Positions 1-8,312 are shown, numbered from the stretch's first letter. The stretch: 28,200 bases of DNA from Bacteroidales bacterium (GCA_004555765.1 SFHG01000018.1:1-28200), one strand, 5' to 3'. Translations and numbers: made by a program. The notes: a model not told the origin generated them from the sequence alone.

Positions 1-1
1 C

Positions 2-307
2 AAGCACGGGTTCTCGGAGGACGAACTGACAGCCTTTCTCGGCTCCTTGGATCTCTCATCGCTGAGGAGTACCGAGATTGTCGGTCTGATGGGTATGGCA
101 GAGCTGACGGACGACGAGACCGTCATCGACGGACAGTTTGCCCGCCTTAAGGCGCTTTTCGACCGTGTCAAAAACGACTTTTTCCCCATGGACGATCGTT
201 TTAGAGAACTCTCTATGGGGATGAGTGGCGATTACAAAATCGCGCTTAGGCACGGCGCCACCCTCGTACGCATCGGCACCCGTATCTTCGGACCTCGCGA
301 ATACTGA
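2..307 (+). CDS. YggS/PLPBP family pyridoxal-phosphate homeostasis protein, 3' part
   Basis: Only the C-terminal 101 residues are present; the reading frame is open from base 2, so the start lies outside the window. The family (YggS, PROSC) binds pyridoxal 5'-phosphate in a TIM-barrel fold and buffers PLP in the cytoplasm without a known catalytic reaction. The evidence is the typical C-terminal block, with FRELSMGMSGDYKIAL followed by RIGTRIFGPREY. The S-M-G-M-S-x-D and R-I-G-x-x-I-F-G motifs form the phosphate-binding end of the barrel. The preceding GLMGMAELTDDE is also family-like. The stop lies 74 bp before the next plus-strand gene, so the two may be cotranscribed. Confidence 0.88.
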   Translation, partial: KHGFSEDELTAFLGSLDLSSLRSTEIVGLMGMAELTDDETVIDGQFARLKALFDRVKNDFFPMDDRFRELSMGMSGDYKIALRHGATLVRIGTRIFGPREY

Positions 308-381
308 CATCATTGTTTCGGACAGTCGAGAGACAGGTTCCGATATATTTTTTACCCTTTCAAAAGAATCAACAGACACTT

Positions 382-1080
382 ATGAAGAAGTTTTACAGCG
401 TGGCAGGTGCATCTGCCCTTTCGCTCGCAGTCATACTCTCGGGTTGCGGCGCTCTCCAGAGCCTTAACAACAATACCGTCAAGGGTGCGGGCATCGGCAC
501 AGGTGCGGGTGCCGCTATCGGTGCGGGCATCGGCTATGCGGCAGGTAACGCCGGCATCGGCGCGGCTGTCGGTGCAGTCTTGGGCGGTGTGGCCGGCGGC
601 TTCATCGGGAACCACATGGACAAGCAGGCCAAAGAACTCGAAGCAGCCATCCCTGACGCTCAGGTCGAAAAGGTTAATAACGGCGAAGCCATCAAGGTGA
701 CTTTCGACAGCGGAATCCTCTTCGGCTTCGACCAGTCCGTCCTTACGTCCGACTCCAAGGAAGCTCTCGGACGCTTTGCCGAAAATATGAATGCCAATCC
801 CGACACCGACATCCGGATCATCGGTTACACAGACTCCACCGGCACCGATTCGTACAACCAGAAGCTCTCCGAGCGTCGTGCCGAAAGCGTCTACAATTTC
901 CTCCGCGGAAAATCTGTGGACGCAAGTCGTATGATCGCCATCGGTAAGGGCGAAAACGACCCTGTGGCGGACAATAGCACGAAAGTGGGACAGCAGAAGA
1001 ACCGCCGCGTGGAAGTCTATATTCTTCCGAATGCCAAGATGATTCGCGAAGCCAAGGCACAAGCGGCTCACCAAAACTAA
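382..1080 (+). CDS. OmpA-domain outer-membrane lipoprotein with glycine zipper
   Basis: The product is 232 residues. The start at 382 is chosen because it gives a clean lipoprotein signal: MKK, a hydrophobic stretch, and the lipobox LSGC with the modified cysteine at residue 22. An upstream in-frame ATG at 313 would add 23 residues and bury the signal. After the signal come repeated GxGxGxG motifs at about residues 34-75 (GAGIGTGAGAAIGAGIGYAAG), a glycine-zipper segment that usually inserts into or packs against membrane. Residues about 105-225 form an OmpA C-terminal peptidoglycan-binding domain, with FGFDQSVL, GYTDSTGTDSYNQKLSERRA and the closing NRRVEVYI. It probably anchors the outer membrane to peptidoglycan. 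A weak -7-like TATATTTT lies at 344-351. A terminator follows the gene. Confidence 0.92.
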   Translation: MKKFYSVAGASALSLAVILSGCGALQSLNNNTVKGAGIGTGAGAAIGAGIGYAAGNAGIGAAVGAVLGGVAGGFIGNHMDKQAKELEAAIPDAQVEKVNNGEAIKVTFDSGILFGFDQSVLTSDSKEALGRFAENMNANPDTDIRIIGYTDSTGTDSYNQKLSERRAESVYNFLRGKSVDASRMIAIGKGENDPVADNSTKVGQQKNRRVEVYILPNAKMIREAKAQAAHQN

Positions 1081-1121
1081 CAGCTCCCCCTCTGGTCGCA
1101 TCTTCCGTAACCTGAGGGTAC

Positions 1122-1177
1122 ACTTCCAAGAGAGGCGGATCGGGGACATTTCCCGACCCGCCTCTCTTGGAAGTTTT
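1122..1177 (+). terminator. Rho-independent terminator after the OmpA-like gene
   Basis: A perfect 17-bp inverted repeat pairs 1122-1138 with 1158-1174. A further inner TCGGG/CCCGA pairing shortens the loop. The right arm ends in GAAGTTTT, giving a short T-run on the plus strand. It lies in the convergent gap between the OmpA-like gene and dus. The T-run is present only in the plus direction. Confidence 0.8.
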
Positions 1178-1232
1178 GGACTGATTAGAAGGCACAGGAC
1201 GTACCCTGTCAAAGTGGATGGAGCAAGCGAGG

Positions 1233-2207
1233 TTAGGGACGGGGTACAGCGTCGAGGAGGGCAAAGAGCTCGGCGCGGGTCTCGGCTCGCAGGATGGCGA
1301 TTTTCTGTTGGCGAAAGTCCGGGATCCCCTTAAAGAGGGGCGTCGCCGCGAGGTGACGACGGATGTGGAGAATACCACCTTTCTCCCCCGAGTGGGCAAT
1401 ACTCTCGTCGATTTGGCGTTTGAGTACGGAGAGGTACCACTCGAAGTCGTGAACGGGTTTGTCGTGCCCTTTCAGGACTTCCGAGATTTCTTCAAAAATC
1501 CAAGGTCTTCCGATGGCTCCACGTCCCACCATAATGGCATCCACTCCCGTTTCCTCAAATCTGCGGAGCGCAGTCTCGCCGTCCGTGATGTCTCCGTTGC
1601 CGATGACGGGAATCGTGATGCGGGCGTTTGCTTTCACGCGCGAGATGGGCGCCCAATCGGCTTCTCCGGTGTACATTTGGGAACGGGTACGCCCGTGTAT
1701 GGTGAGAGCCATGGCGCCCGCATCTTGGAGCTTTTCCGCAAGATCCTCGATAATGATATGCTCCAAGTCCCACCCAAGGCGTGTCTTCACTGTTACAGGG
1801 ACGGAGACAGCGCGTCTGACGGCCTCCGTGATGGCAAGCATACGAGGGACGTCACGAAGCAGTCCCGAACCCGCTCCTTTGCCTGCCACTTTCTTGACGG
1901 GGCAGCCGAAGTTGATATCAAGGAGGTCAGGGTGAGCTTCTTCCACCGCAACGCGCGCGGCTTCTGCCATAACGTCCGGATCTTTTCCGTAGATCTGAAC
2001 CGCGGCCGGTCGCTCACGGTCATCGATGTGAAGTTTGGCAAGAGACGAGCGGACGGAGCGAATGATGGCATCACTCGAGACAAACTCGGAGTACACGAGA
2101 GATGCCCCAAACTCCCTCGCGATGAGGCGGAATGAGGCATCCGTAACGTCTTCCATCGGGGCGAGCAAGATGGGATGCTCACCAAGGTCGAGATTTCCTA
2201 TCTTCAA
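1233..2207 (-). CDS. dusB: tRNA-dihydrouridine synthase, DusB type
   Basis: The product is 324 residues, a normal family length. Dus enzymes are FMN- and NADPH-dependent and reduce uridine in the tRNA D-loop to dihydrouridine. The N-terminus has the FMN-barrel motif LLAPMEDVTDASFR. The active-site block DINFGCPVKKVAGKGAGSGLL has the catalytic cysteine at residue 102. VKTRLGWD, TIHGRTRSQMYTG, VIGNGDI and MVGRGAIGRPW follow in the order expected for DusB-like proteins. The DusB subtype is inferred from the KVAGKGAGS motif. The gene begins 17 bp after yqeY and is probably the last gene of the ftsA-ftsZ-yqeY transcript. Confidence 0.93.
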   Translation of the reverse strand: MKIGNLDLGEHPILLAPMEDVTDASFRLIAREFGASLVYSEFVSSDAIIRSVRSSLAKLHIDDRERPAAVQIYGKDPDVMAEAARVAVEEAHPDLLDINFGCPVKKVAGKGAGSGLLRDVPRMLAITEAVRRAVSVPVTVKTRLGWDLEHIIIEDLAEKLQDAGAMALTIHGRTRSQMYTGEADWAPISRVKANARITIPVIGNGDITDGETALRRFEETGVDAIMVGRGAIGRPWIFEEISEVLKGHDKPVHDFEWYLSVLKRQIDESIAHSGEKGGILHIRRHLAATPLFKGIPDFRQQKIAILRAETRAELFALLDAVPRP

Positions 2208-2224
2208 TGTCTTGGGGTGGCTCT

Positions 2225-2674
2225 TTAGCCGAGAAGGCTTTTGACGATGGCGGAAAGGGTTTTGCCGTCGGCGCGACCTGCGAGTTCTTTCTGAGCTTCG
2301 CCCATCACGCGTCCCATACCCTTTATGTCTGTAACACCGAGGCGGGCAATGATTTCGCTCACTTTGACCTTTATTTCTTCCTCACTGAGGGGTTGGGGGA
2401 GAAACGACCGGTAGACTTCTGCTTGTGCCTCGTCTTCTTCGGCGAGATCCGTACGGTTGTTGTCCCGGTAGATCTTGGCTGAGTCCTCGGACTGTTTGAG
2501 TAGCTTTTGGATGATTTTGAGTGCTTCTTCGTCTGAAAGATCGCTGCCGTGACCGGGCGCGGTCTTGGCTTCGAGGAACACTTTCTTGATGCCGCGCAGC
2601 GCCTCCAGACGGGCGTGGTCTTTGGCGAGCATCGCTTTCTTTATCTCTTCGCTTATTTGATCAAAAAGTGACAT
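2225..2674 (-). CDS. yqeY: GatB/YqeY-domain protein
   Basis: The product is 149 residues, the normal size for stand-alone YqeY. The family shares the C-terminal helical domain of the GatB amidotransferase subunit and is thought to bind tRNA; its cellular role is not settled. The N-terminal half carries the motif DQISEEIKKAMLAKDHARLEALRGIK. The C-terminal half has EEDEAQAEVYRSFLPQPLSEEEI and the conserved GMGRVMGEAQKELAGRADGKTLS. It follows ftsZ by 72 bp. YqeY directly after ftsZ is a usual arrangement in Bacteroidales, so it supports reading this as the end of the division cluster. Confidence 0.92.
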   Translation of the reverse strand: MSLFDQISEEIKKAMLAKDHARLEALRGIKKVFLEAKTAPGHGSDLSDEEALKIIQKLLKQSEDSAKIYRDNNRTDLAEEDEAQAEVYRSFLPQPLSEEEIKVKVSEIIARLGVTDIKGMGRVMGEAQKELAGRADGKTLSAIVKSLLG

Positions 2675-2746
2675 AGCTCTGGTCGAAATTTGGAATTTTG
2701 GTGTGGACAGTCCTGCGGGGTACTCCCGTATCTCCTATTTCTGAAG

Positions 2747-4096
2747 TCACTCGTCGGAGCCGAAGCCGAAACGGATCACGGCATCTTCGTCGGTGTCGAT
2801 CTGAGGCTTGTGCGGGTCGGCGGCTCGCGGTACGTCGGACAGGGTGGGCGGGGTGGAGGGCAGAACCTTTTCGGGAACGGCGGTTTGGGCGGGCTTGCGG
2901 TAGCGAGCCAACTCTTCGTCGCTTCTGGTAAGGGTAGGGGTGTCGGCGATGTAGGCGATGAAGGAGTCATCGTCGAGTTCGTCGGGAGTGAAGATCACAG
3001 ACCGGTAGCTTGTGAAGTTTCGGCTCCCCGAAGTGGCAGCGGGGTACCAAGTCTCGATGATCAGCTTCTCCTGCTCTTGAGTGTAGGTGTCGAGGTGGAG
3101 GTCTTCTTTGTCAAAGCCGGAAGCGAGGATGGTAATACCCAACTCGTCCTCCATATACTCTTCGTCGCGCTGTGAGTAGCCCCAGATGAAGTTGAATTCT
3201 TTCTTAATCCGGCTCGTGGCTCTCTCAAGGTCTTTGACGACTTCGGCCTTGGGCTCTGAGCCTTCCTTGTAGGTGATGAGGAAGAGGACGCGGGTCGCTT
3301 TGTCGAAATTGGTGGTATTGACAAGGGGCGACTGCAGGGCGCGGTCGATGGCCACTTTGATGCCCTCTGCTTTGCTCGCGAAACCCCGTGTAATGATGCT
3401 TACTCCGCCGTCCAAGAGTGTGGTGCGGACGTCGGCGAAGTCGACGTTGACGACCGCAGGGAGCGTGATCAGCTCCGAGATGGAGCGGGCGCTCGTGGTC
3501 AGGGTCTCGTCGGCGCGTTTGAAGGCCTCGGAGATGGTGAGATCCGGGTAGACTTTGTAGAGGAGTTCGTTTTGTACGACGAGGATGGCATCGACGTTCT
3601 TTTGGAGCTCTTCCACACCGCGGATGGCCTGGAGGATCTTCTTTTTGCCCTCGAAGACGAAGGGGATCGTGACGATGCCTACGGTGAGGATCCCTTTGTC
3701 CTTAGCGATGCGGGCGATGACGGGTGCCGCACCTGTCCCGGTACCGCCACCCATTCCCGCGGTGATGAAGACCATCCGGGTGCCGTCGTCAAGTGCTTCT
3801 TCGATCTCGTCGCGGCTCTCTTCGGCTGCTTTCTTGGCGAGCTCGGGGTTATTGCCGGCACCGAGACCGCCTGTGGTGTGCTCCCCGAGGACGATGGTGT
3901 CGGGTATGGTGCTTTTGAGGAGGTGCTGACGGTCGGTATTGCAGAGGAGGTAGGAGACGTTTTTGACGTTCTGCGAGTACATATAGTTCACCGCGTTACC
4001 ACCCCCGCCACCAACGCCGATGACCTTGATGATGGTCGGATCCGCAGCGGTTTGGTTGTCTATCCTCAGGAGTTCGTCGCTATTTAGTACGCTCAT
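2747..4096 (-). CDS. ftsZ: Cell-division GTPase FtsZ
   Basis: The product is 449 residues. FtsZ polymerises into the cytoplasmic Z-ring. The nucleotide-binding domain shows IKVIGVGGGGGNAVNYMY at about residue 23 and the tubulin signature GGGTGTG at residues 116-122, followed by AAPVIA. The T7-loop region NVDFADVRTTL and the C-terminal polymerisation domain follow. From about residue 375 there is a variable, proline-rich and acidic linker. The extreme C-terminus, DEDAVIRFGFGSDE, takes the place of the usual conserved FtsA-binding peptide. The gene starts 20 bp after ftsA on the same strand, so both are almost certainly cotranscribed. Confidence 0.98.
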   Translation of the reverse strand: MSVLNSDELLRIDNQTAADPTIIKVIGVGGGGGNAVNYMYSQNVKNVSYLLCNTDRQHLLKSTIPDTIVLGEHTTGGLGAGNNPELAKKAAEESRDEIEEALDDGTRMVFITAGMGGGTGTGAAPVIARIAKDKGILTVGIVTIPFVFEGKKKILQAIRGVEELQKNVDAILVVQNELLYKVYPDLTISEAFKRADETLTTSARSISELITLPAVVNVDFADVRTTLLDGGVSIITRGFASKAEGIKVAIDRALQSPLVNTTNFDKATRVLFLITYKEGSEPKAEVVKDLERATSRIKKEFNFIWGYSQRDEEYMEDELGITILASGFDKEDLHLDTYTQEQEKLIIETWYPAATSGSRNFTSYRSVIFTPDELDDDSFIAYIADTPTLTRSDEELARYRKPAQTAVPEKVLPSTPPTLSDVPRAADPHKPQIDTDEDAVIRFGFGSDE

Positions 4097-4116
4097 AGTG
4101 GATGCTCTGTAAAGTG

Positions 4117-5625
4117 TTAGTCGGCTTCGTCAACCTCGGAGGGGAGCATTTTTTCGAAGAAGTTGACCATCTGGTTGAATAGTCCTTTTCGCTCTCCTTT
4201 CATTGCCTGTTTGCGCGCCCGGTTGTCCTTCTCGGCACGGACGGCTCTTGAGGCGGCGGAGCGGGCTTCTTCGTCTGTTTCTTCTCTCTCGATTTCGGTC
4301 TGGCTTGTGATCTCGTCCCAATCTTCGTCCGAAAGGAGCCTGGGGCGCGACGATTCTTTGTCTTGGTCTTGTCCGTCCCCCGTGCCGGCTCCGGAGATGG
4401 TGTGTGCCGTCTCAATGTTCAGCGCCTTAGGCTGTATGGGCTCGGCTTGATCCGGTTCTTCCTCTTCCTCTATGACCGCCGTACATTCTTGGGAGGCTAC
4501 GGTACACATACTGTAGATGACGTTCCACTCGGGGTTTGAGACAAAGTACCCGTTGTCGGGGTCTTTCTGAGAAGATGCCATCTCCACTTTCGCGTGGAGC
4601 GAGTCTGCCACCATGTGAGGCAGTTCTTTGAGCTTCGAGCCTCCGCCGGTGATGACGATGCCTCCGGGCAGGTTCGTGTGTCCGAGTACGGAATTCACGT
4701 AGCTGAGGATGTTGTCAACGATTTCCTGGGCACGCGCTTCAACGTACTGATTGACTTCGAAAAGGGGCAACTCTTTACTCGATCTCTCGTCCGCGGTCTG
4801 TACGACGACGGTTTCGCTCTGGGACTTGGACGCGTTGGCGCTGCCTTTTTCCTTCTTGACGCGCTCCGCCTCGGAGGAGGAGATGTGCAGGGCGGTGAGG
4901 TCGTAGGTGATGTTACGTGAGCCGAGCGGCAGGGTAAAGAGACCGATAAGGACGCCTCTGTCGTAGACCGCCACGGAGGTGCAGCCGCTGCCGAAGTCTA
5001 TGATGGCGCAGCCGAGCCTTTTTTGCTCTTTGGTGAGAAACCTCTCGCCCAAGATGATGGGAGAGGGGAGGGTGCCTGCCACTTCCGTTTCGAGTTTGTC
5101 TTCGAGGACGGTGTAGATCCCTTCGCGGAGGGATCTACGGGCGAGTATCATCTGGCTCTTGACCTTGAGGGTACGGGCTTTCACGCCGACGGGATTGTCG
5201 GTGAAGACGTTATTGGCGTAGTAGACCTGGTCTATTTCGCCCAGAGACACGTACCGGTCATCGGTGTACGTATTGAGCCGTGAGACGAGTGCGTCGATGT
5301 CCTCGTGCGTAAGCTCGTGCTCCTCGGCGTAGGTCTCCTCCAGCTCGTGCTCGTGGCTGTGGAGGCTCTGACCGCCTATGTTGGTGTAGACTTTGACGAT
5401 GGAGCGATCGACCTGTCTCTCAAGGAGGTCTAAGAGATTATAGAGTTTTTTCGCGGTCTCTTCGAGGTTGTAGACCACGCCGCGCACGATGCAGCCGTCG
5501 CTCTTGACCTCTTCGCGCGCCACTATCTTAAAAGAACCGTCTGCCTTTTTGTCGGCGACGGCACCTTTGATTTTCTCTGTCCCGAAATCGATGACCGCGA
5601 CAGAATATGTTCCTGCTTCCTCCAT
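4117..5625 (-). CDS. ftsA: Cell-division actin-like protein FtsA
   Basis: The product is 502 residues, longer than the roughly 420 of E. coli FtsA. FtsA is an ATP-binding actin-fold protein that tethers FtsZ filaments to the inner membrane. Visible motifs are AVIDFGTEKIKG (phosphate 1), AIIDFGSGCTSVAVYDRG (phosphate 2) and GGIVITGGGSKLKEL (adenosine). From about residue 385 there is an acidic, low-complexity linker rich in Glu, Asp and Arg. The last residues, about 480-494 (KGLFNQMVNFFEKML), form a strong amphipathic helix suited to membrane targeting. The usual upstream partners ftsQ and murC are absent: the gene is preceded by 396 bp of non-coding DNA. Confidence 0.96.
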   Translation of the reverse strand: MEEAGTYSVAVIDFGTEKIKGAVADKKADGSFKIVAREEVKSDGCIVRGVVYNLEETAKKLYNLLDLLERQVDRSIVKVYTNIGGQSLHSHEHELEETYAEEHELTHEDIDALVSRLNTYTDDRYVSLGEIDQVYYANNVFTDNPVGVKARTLKVKSQMILARRSLREGIYTVLEDKLETEVAGTLPSPIILGERFLTKEQKRLGCAIIDFGSGCTSVAVYDRGVLIGLFTLPLGSRNITYDLTALHISSSEAERVKKEKGSANASKSQSETVVVQTADERSSKELPLFEVNQYVEARAQEIVDNILSYVNSVLGHTNLPGGIVITGGGSKLKELPHMVADSLHAKVEMASSQKDPDNGYFVSNPEWNVIYSMCTVASQECTAVIEEEEEPDQAEPIQPKALNIETAHTISGAGTGDGQDQDKESSRPRLLSDEDWDEITSQTEIEREETDEEARSAASRAVRAEKDNRARKQAMKGERKGLFNQMVNFFEKMLPSEVDEAD

Positions 5626-5682
5626 TGCTTATTGATGTGTCTGTAAAAGCTTCGGTAGTACCGGATAGTGATGTTATCTTTC

Positions 5683-5690
5683 CAAAGGTA
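5683..5690 (-). promoter_or_regulatory. Candidate Bacteroidetes -7 element for ftsA
   Basis: On the minus strand this reads TACCTTTG, matching the TAnnTTTG element used by the Bacteroidetes primary sigma factor. It lies 58 bp upstream of the ftsA start. I see no good TTTG -33 element at the 19-21 bp spacing, so the call rests on the -7 box and position. The same octamer occurs before the tRNA-Lys gene and the C10 remnant. Confidence 0.5.
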
Positions 5691-5861
5691 CTAAAAAGTT
5701 GGCAGAGTTCCCCACCTACAAAAGTCGACGGATTCTCCTATTCCTCAGGTATAGGGATAGGAAAGCAAGACCACCGTGCAAGTCCCTTTCTTTCGGTGTT
5801 GTGGCATTCGCAATCACCTCCCGAAGGAAGTCCGCTTGCGATAGTCCGTTTCGGGGAAAAA

Positions 5862-5953
5862 TTTTGGTCCGTATCTCGTGCTTTTCTCGGTCTGTAGGTC
5901 GTGCCCTTGCCGGTCCGTGTCTCGAACTTTTCTCGACCTGTACCCTTTTTCCG
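5862..5953 (+). repeat. 23-bp-period degenerate array, copy 1 (four units)
   Basis: Four consecutive 23-bp units can be aligned, with cores at 5866 (GGTCCGTATCTCG), 5889 (GGTCTGTAGGTCG), 5912 (GGTCCGTGTCTCG) and 5935 (GACCTGTACCC). The spacing is exactly 23 each time. The array lies in the 396-bp gap between the small membrane-protein gene and ftsA. The rest of that gap (5626-5861 and 5954-6021) holds the ftsA -7 box and nothing else I can identify. The same family occurs six more times in the window. Confidence 0.8.
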
Positions 5954-6021
5954 GCTCATGGTAGACTTCAGTGCTTGCGATTGGCGATGCCCTCGGAAGT
6001 CAGAACCGGGAGCGGAGGTGT

Positions 6022-6378
6022 TTAGAAATTGAGCCCGAAGTAGCTGAAAAACTTGAGTCCGATATTATCGTAGAGCCAGAAGAAAAAGACCAAGAGGAGT
6101 GCCAGGACGAGGAAAAGGATCCAGTTCTTTTGCTGCATAGAGCTGCGGAATTGTTCCCTATTCCCATACGAATTGATGCGGTCGGATTCCTTACGGAAAA
6201 TACCTCTGAGACGCTCTTTCTGAGCCTCTCCGTCCTCGTCGTCAAACTCCTCGGGGTAGTACTTGCGTCTTGCCCGGTCTATTTTCTTCTGCAGTTCCTC
6301 CTTCTTGGGATCGTAGAAACGGGGCGTGTACCGAAATTTCTTTGGCTTCGGTGACTTGTAAAAGTTCATTATGCCCAT
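6022..6378 (-). CDS. Small C-terminally membrane-anchored protein downstream of the OstA-like gene
   Basis: The product is 118 residues when started at 6378 (MGIMNFYKSP); a second possible ATG lies at 6369. The frame is open further upstream, but that part overlaps the OstA-like gene and reads as non-protein-like. The N-terminal two-thirds are very basic and charged (KSPKPKKFRYTPRFYDPKKEELQKKIDRARRKYY). A single hydrophobic helix, ILFLVLALLLVFFFWLYDNIGL, lies at about residues 87-108. This predicts a tail-anchored inner-membrane protein with a cytoplasmic basic domain. It begins 4 bp after the OstA-like stop, so translation is likely coupled. I recall similar small proteins in Bacteroidales but know no function. 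Confidence 0.75.
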   Translation of the reverse strand: MGIMNFYKSPKPKKFRYTPRFYDPKKEELQKKIDRARRKYYPEEFDDEDGEAQKERLRGIFRKESDRINSYGNREQFRSSMQQKNWILFLVLALLLVFFFWLYDNIGLKFFSYFGLNF

Positions 6379-6382
6379 AGTG

Positions 6383-8212
6383 TCAGTTCGATTTTGGAGA
6401 TTCGGAGTTGGACGTTTGGATGGTGGATGCCTGGTCTGCTTCGGGAACTTCTTTTTTCTCTTCCTCTTCTGGAGGCTGGTCTGAGAAGAGAGAGCCGGAT
6501 GGCTTGGCCGCCTCCTGGAGCTCGGCACTCATACCCGATCCCGGTGCCGGCGTCTTGCGGAAAAGGTCGTTTTTGCTCTTCGGACGTCCTTCTGGAAACC
6601 ACACGAAGCCGGGGTAGACGTACTTGTCGCTCGAGAGAAGCGGTACGGGCGTAATCTCTCCGGTGGTTTTGTCCTCCATCACGATGCGGCTTATTTCCTC
6701 GTCTTCAAACTGCATCAAGATGGCGCTGCTTTGGCTCCGAACCTGTTCCGTGGCAAGGCTGTCTTCGGATTGGTTGTAGTAAACGACTTCGGCGTTACCG
6801 GTGGTGCGGACGGAGTCGAGTGCCTGTCCTGAGAAGTACGCCGTCACTTCGCGTCCCCGAAGTTGGTTGAAGAGATTTTCCCTTTTCTCATGCAACGGTC
6901 CTTCGCTGACTGCGGAGGAGAGATAGGCGTTTTGGCGGATGAAAGCGTGGTCGAGAGCCGAGTCCTTCATAAAAAGGGTGACGGTATCGCCCGTGACTTG
7001 GGACGCTCCGCTCCAGATGAACGGCTGTCCCTTGAAGTTCAGAAGCGAGTCTTTCGTAAAATACTCCAAGCTGTCGGCTACGGCTTGGACGTTCGAGCGG
7101 TAGAGACGGACATTGCCGCGTCCCTTGAAGAGGTGGTTCAGGGAGTCGGTCTTGAGCATCTCCATCTCTTCGGATGCTGCCCAAAGGGTGTCCTTGGAGG
7201 AGTACTCGATGAGGTACGCGCTGTCGCGGGCTATGCCGTGCTCCGCATCCTCGTGGTATTCGATGTAATTACCTCTGAGTTCGACCTTTTGAGCCGTGTC
7301 TCTGAGGATGACGTTGCCAAAAAGGAGTGCCAGAGAATCCTTGCGGTTGTAGAAAAGGGAATCGCCCGTCATCCACTGGGATTTTGACGTAATCTCGGCA
7401 CGGTCGAGGAGGTTGGCCACCTCGTGTTCCGTGTCGTAGGTACCTCGCTTGGCGTGAATCACCCCACTGTCGCTGACGATTTCCGTAGGTCCCATAATGG
7501 TGGCTATGTGGGTATTGGTGTCGTAAAACAGTGTGTCCGAGTAGAGCGTGAAGTTGTCGTTTTCGAGTACCACTTCGTCATTGAAAGTGGCGGTGCGGGT
7601 ATTCGTGTCGTACTCCCCATAGATGCTATTGAGGATATTGAGACTGTCGGTGATGGTGCCGTGGTCGAAATAGTAGCCGACACCCACGGATCGGTCGTAG
7701 TCAAGGGAATCGGTGTAGAGGGTGGTCTGCCCCTGCTCCATACGGACGAGGTACCTCAGACGGGCAAGCATCAGGTTGCCGTCGTAATCGAGGTAATTGC
7801 AGTAAATGTGGAGCGAGTCACCTTGGTCGATGCGCACCTGCCCGTAGGCTTCAAAGCGGTTCTGTGCCTCATAGAGAAGCGCCGAGTCGCAGTACATATA
7901 GGCATTTTTGTGTCTGAAAACGACGTTGCCTTTCAGAACCTGTGCGTCCGGGTTCGTCGCCTTATCGTAGCTCCAGAGGTCGACGTGTTCGATGAAAATC
8001 CGCTCCTTCCCCGGTTCAGGCGTGGACGAAGAAGAGGGTGGAGGTGTCCCTTTCGTCCAAGTGGCGGGTGACCCCAAGGTGTCGTTTTCGGAGAGTCCCG
8101 TGGTCAGAAAGTCGAGGGTGAGGGCGACACTGCCACCTGCTCTGGTGCCGATGAGGGCAAAGAGCATCAAAGAGACCAAGGCGGCTATGGGACTTATGGC
8201 GTGTTTGCGCAT
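6383..8212 (-). CDS. OstA-like (LptA/LptD-N domain) LPS-transport-related protein
   Basis: The product is 609 residues, with an N-terminal signal or anchor at about residues 1-27. OstA/LptA domains form a beta-jellyroll that carries LPS across the periplasm. The repeated strand pattern fits: VLKGNVVFRHKNAYMYCDSALLYEAQNRFEAYGQVRI, then NDEVVLENDNFTLYSDTLFYDTNTHIATIMGPTEIV, then LFGNVILRDTAQKVELRGNYIEY, each a 'product-before, product-after' module. The long size with several modules matches the Bacteroidetes OstA-like family, not short LptA. The last 90 residues are Pro/Glu/Ser-rich and probably disordered. A TATATTTG -7 box lies 93 bp upstream. The exact place of this protein in the Lpt bridge is inference. 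Confidence 0.85.
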   Translation of the reverse strand: MRKHAISPIAALVSLMLFALIGTRAGGSVALTLDFLTTGLSENDTLGSPATWTKGTPPPSSSSTPEPGKERIFIEHVDLWSYDKATNPDAQVLKGNVVFRHKNAYMYCDSALLYEAQNRFEAYGQVRIDQGDSLHIYCNYLDYDGNLMLARLRYLVRMEQGQTTLYTDSLDYDRSVGVGYYFDHGTITDSLNILNSIYGEYDTNTRTATFNDEVVLENDNFTLYSDTLFYDTNTHIATIMGPTEIVSDSGVIHAKRGTYDTEHEVANLLDRAEITSKSQWMTGDSLFYNRKDSLALLFGNVILRDTAQKVELRGNYIEYHEDAEHGIARDSAYLIEYSSKDTLWAASEEMEMLKTDSLNHLFKGRGNVRLYRSNVQAVADSLEYFTKDSLLNFKGQPFIWSGASQVTGDTVTLFMKDSALDHAFIRQNAYLSSAVSEGPLHEKRENLFNQLRGREVTAYFSGQALDSVRTTGNAEVVYYNQSEDSLATEQVRSQSSAILMQFEDEEISRIVMEDKTTGEITPVPLLSSDKYVYPGFVWFPEGRPKSKNDLFRKTPAPGSGMSAELQEAAKPSGSLFSDQPPEEEEKKEVPEADQASTIQTSNSESPKSN

Positions 8213-8304
8213 TCAGTTTTGAGAGAGAAGTTCGGAGTGAGGAGACAAAGGGAGGCAGGGAGCCTCTGTGTACAAGTGCAGTGCCGTTTGCCTCCGTCTA
8301 AGCG

Positions 8305-8312
8305 CAAATATA
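8305..8312 (-). promoter_or_regulatory. Candidate -7 element for the OstA-like gene
   Basis: The minus strand reads TATATTTG, matching TAnnTTTG, 93 bp upstream of the OstA-like start. I see no clear -33 partner. The 232-bp gap 8213-8444 also holds a bulged inverted repeat at 8372-8401 (ACTATCG/CGATAGT plus GCAT/ATGC). That could end the transcript of the upstream glycosyltransferase gene, although it has no T-run. Confidence 0.4.

Noticed and set aside
1218..2135. A 305-residue plus-strand open frame
   Set aside because: It is antisense to dus, which has clear catalytic motifs. No family signal is seen in the opposite frame.
2690..2746. An eighth copy of the 23-bp array between ftsZ and yqeY
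   Set aside because: There are fragments such as TTTTGG and CCCGTATCTCC, but no two cores keep the 23-bp spacing.
5862..5953. CRISPR array
   Set aside because: The units are contiguous 23-bp repeats with no unique spacers, are degenerate, and number only four. No cas genes are in the window.
5699..6025. A 108-residue plus-strand ORF in the ftsA upstream gap
   Set aside because: It runs through the 23-bp array, has no protein-like pattern, and overlaps the end of the small membrane-protein gene on the other strand.
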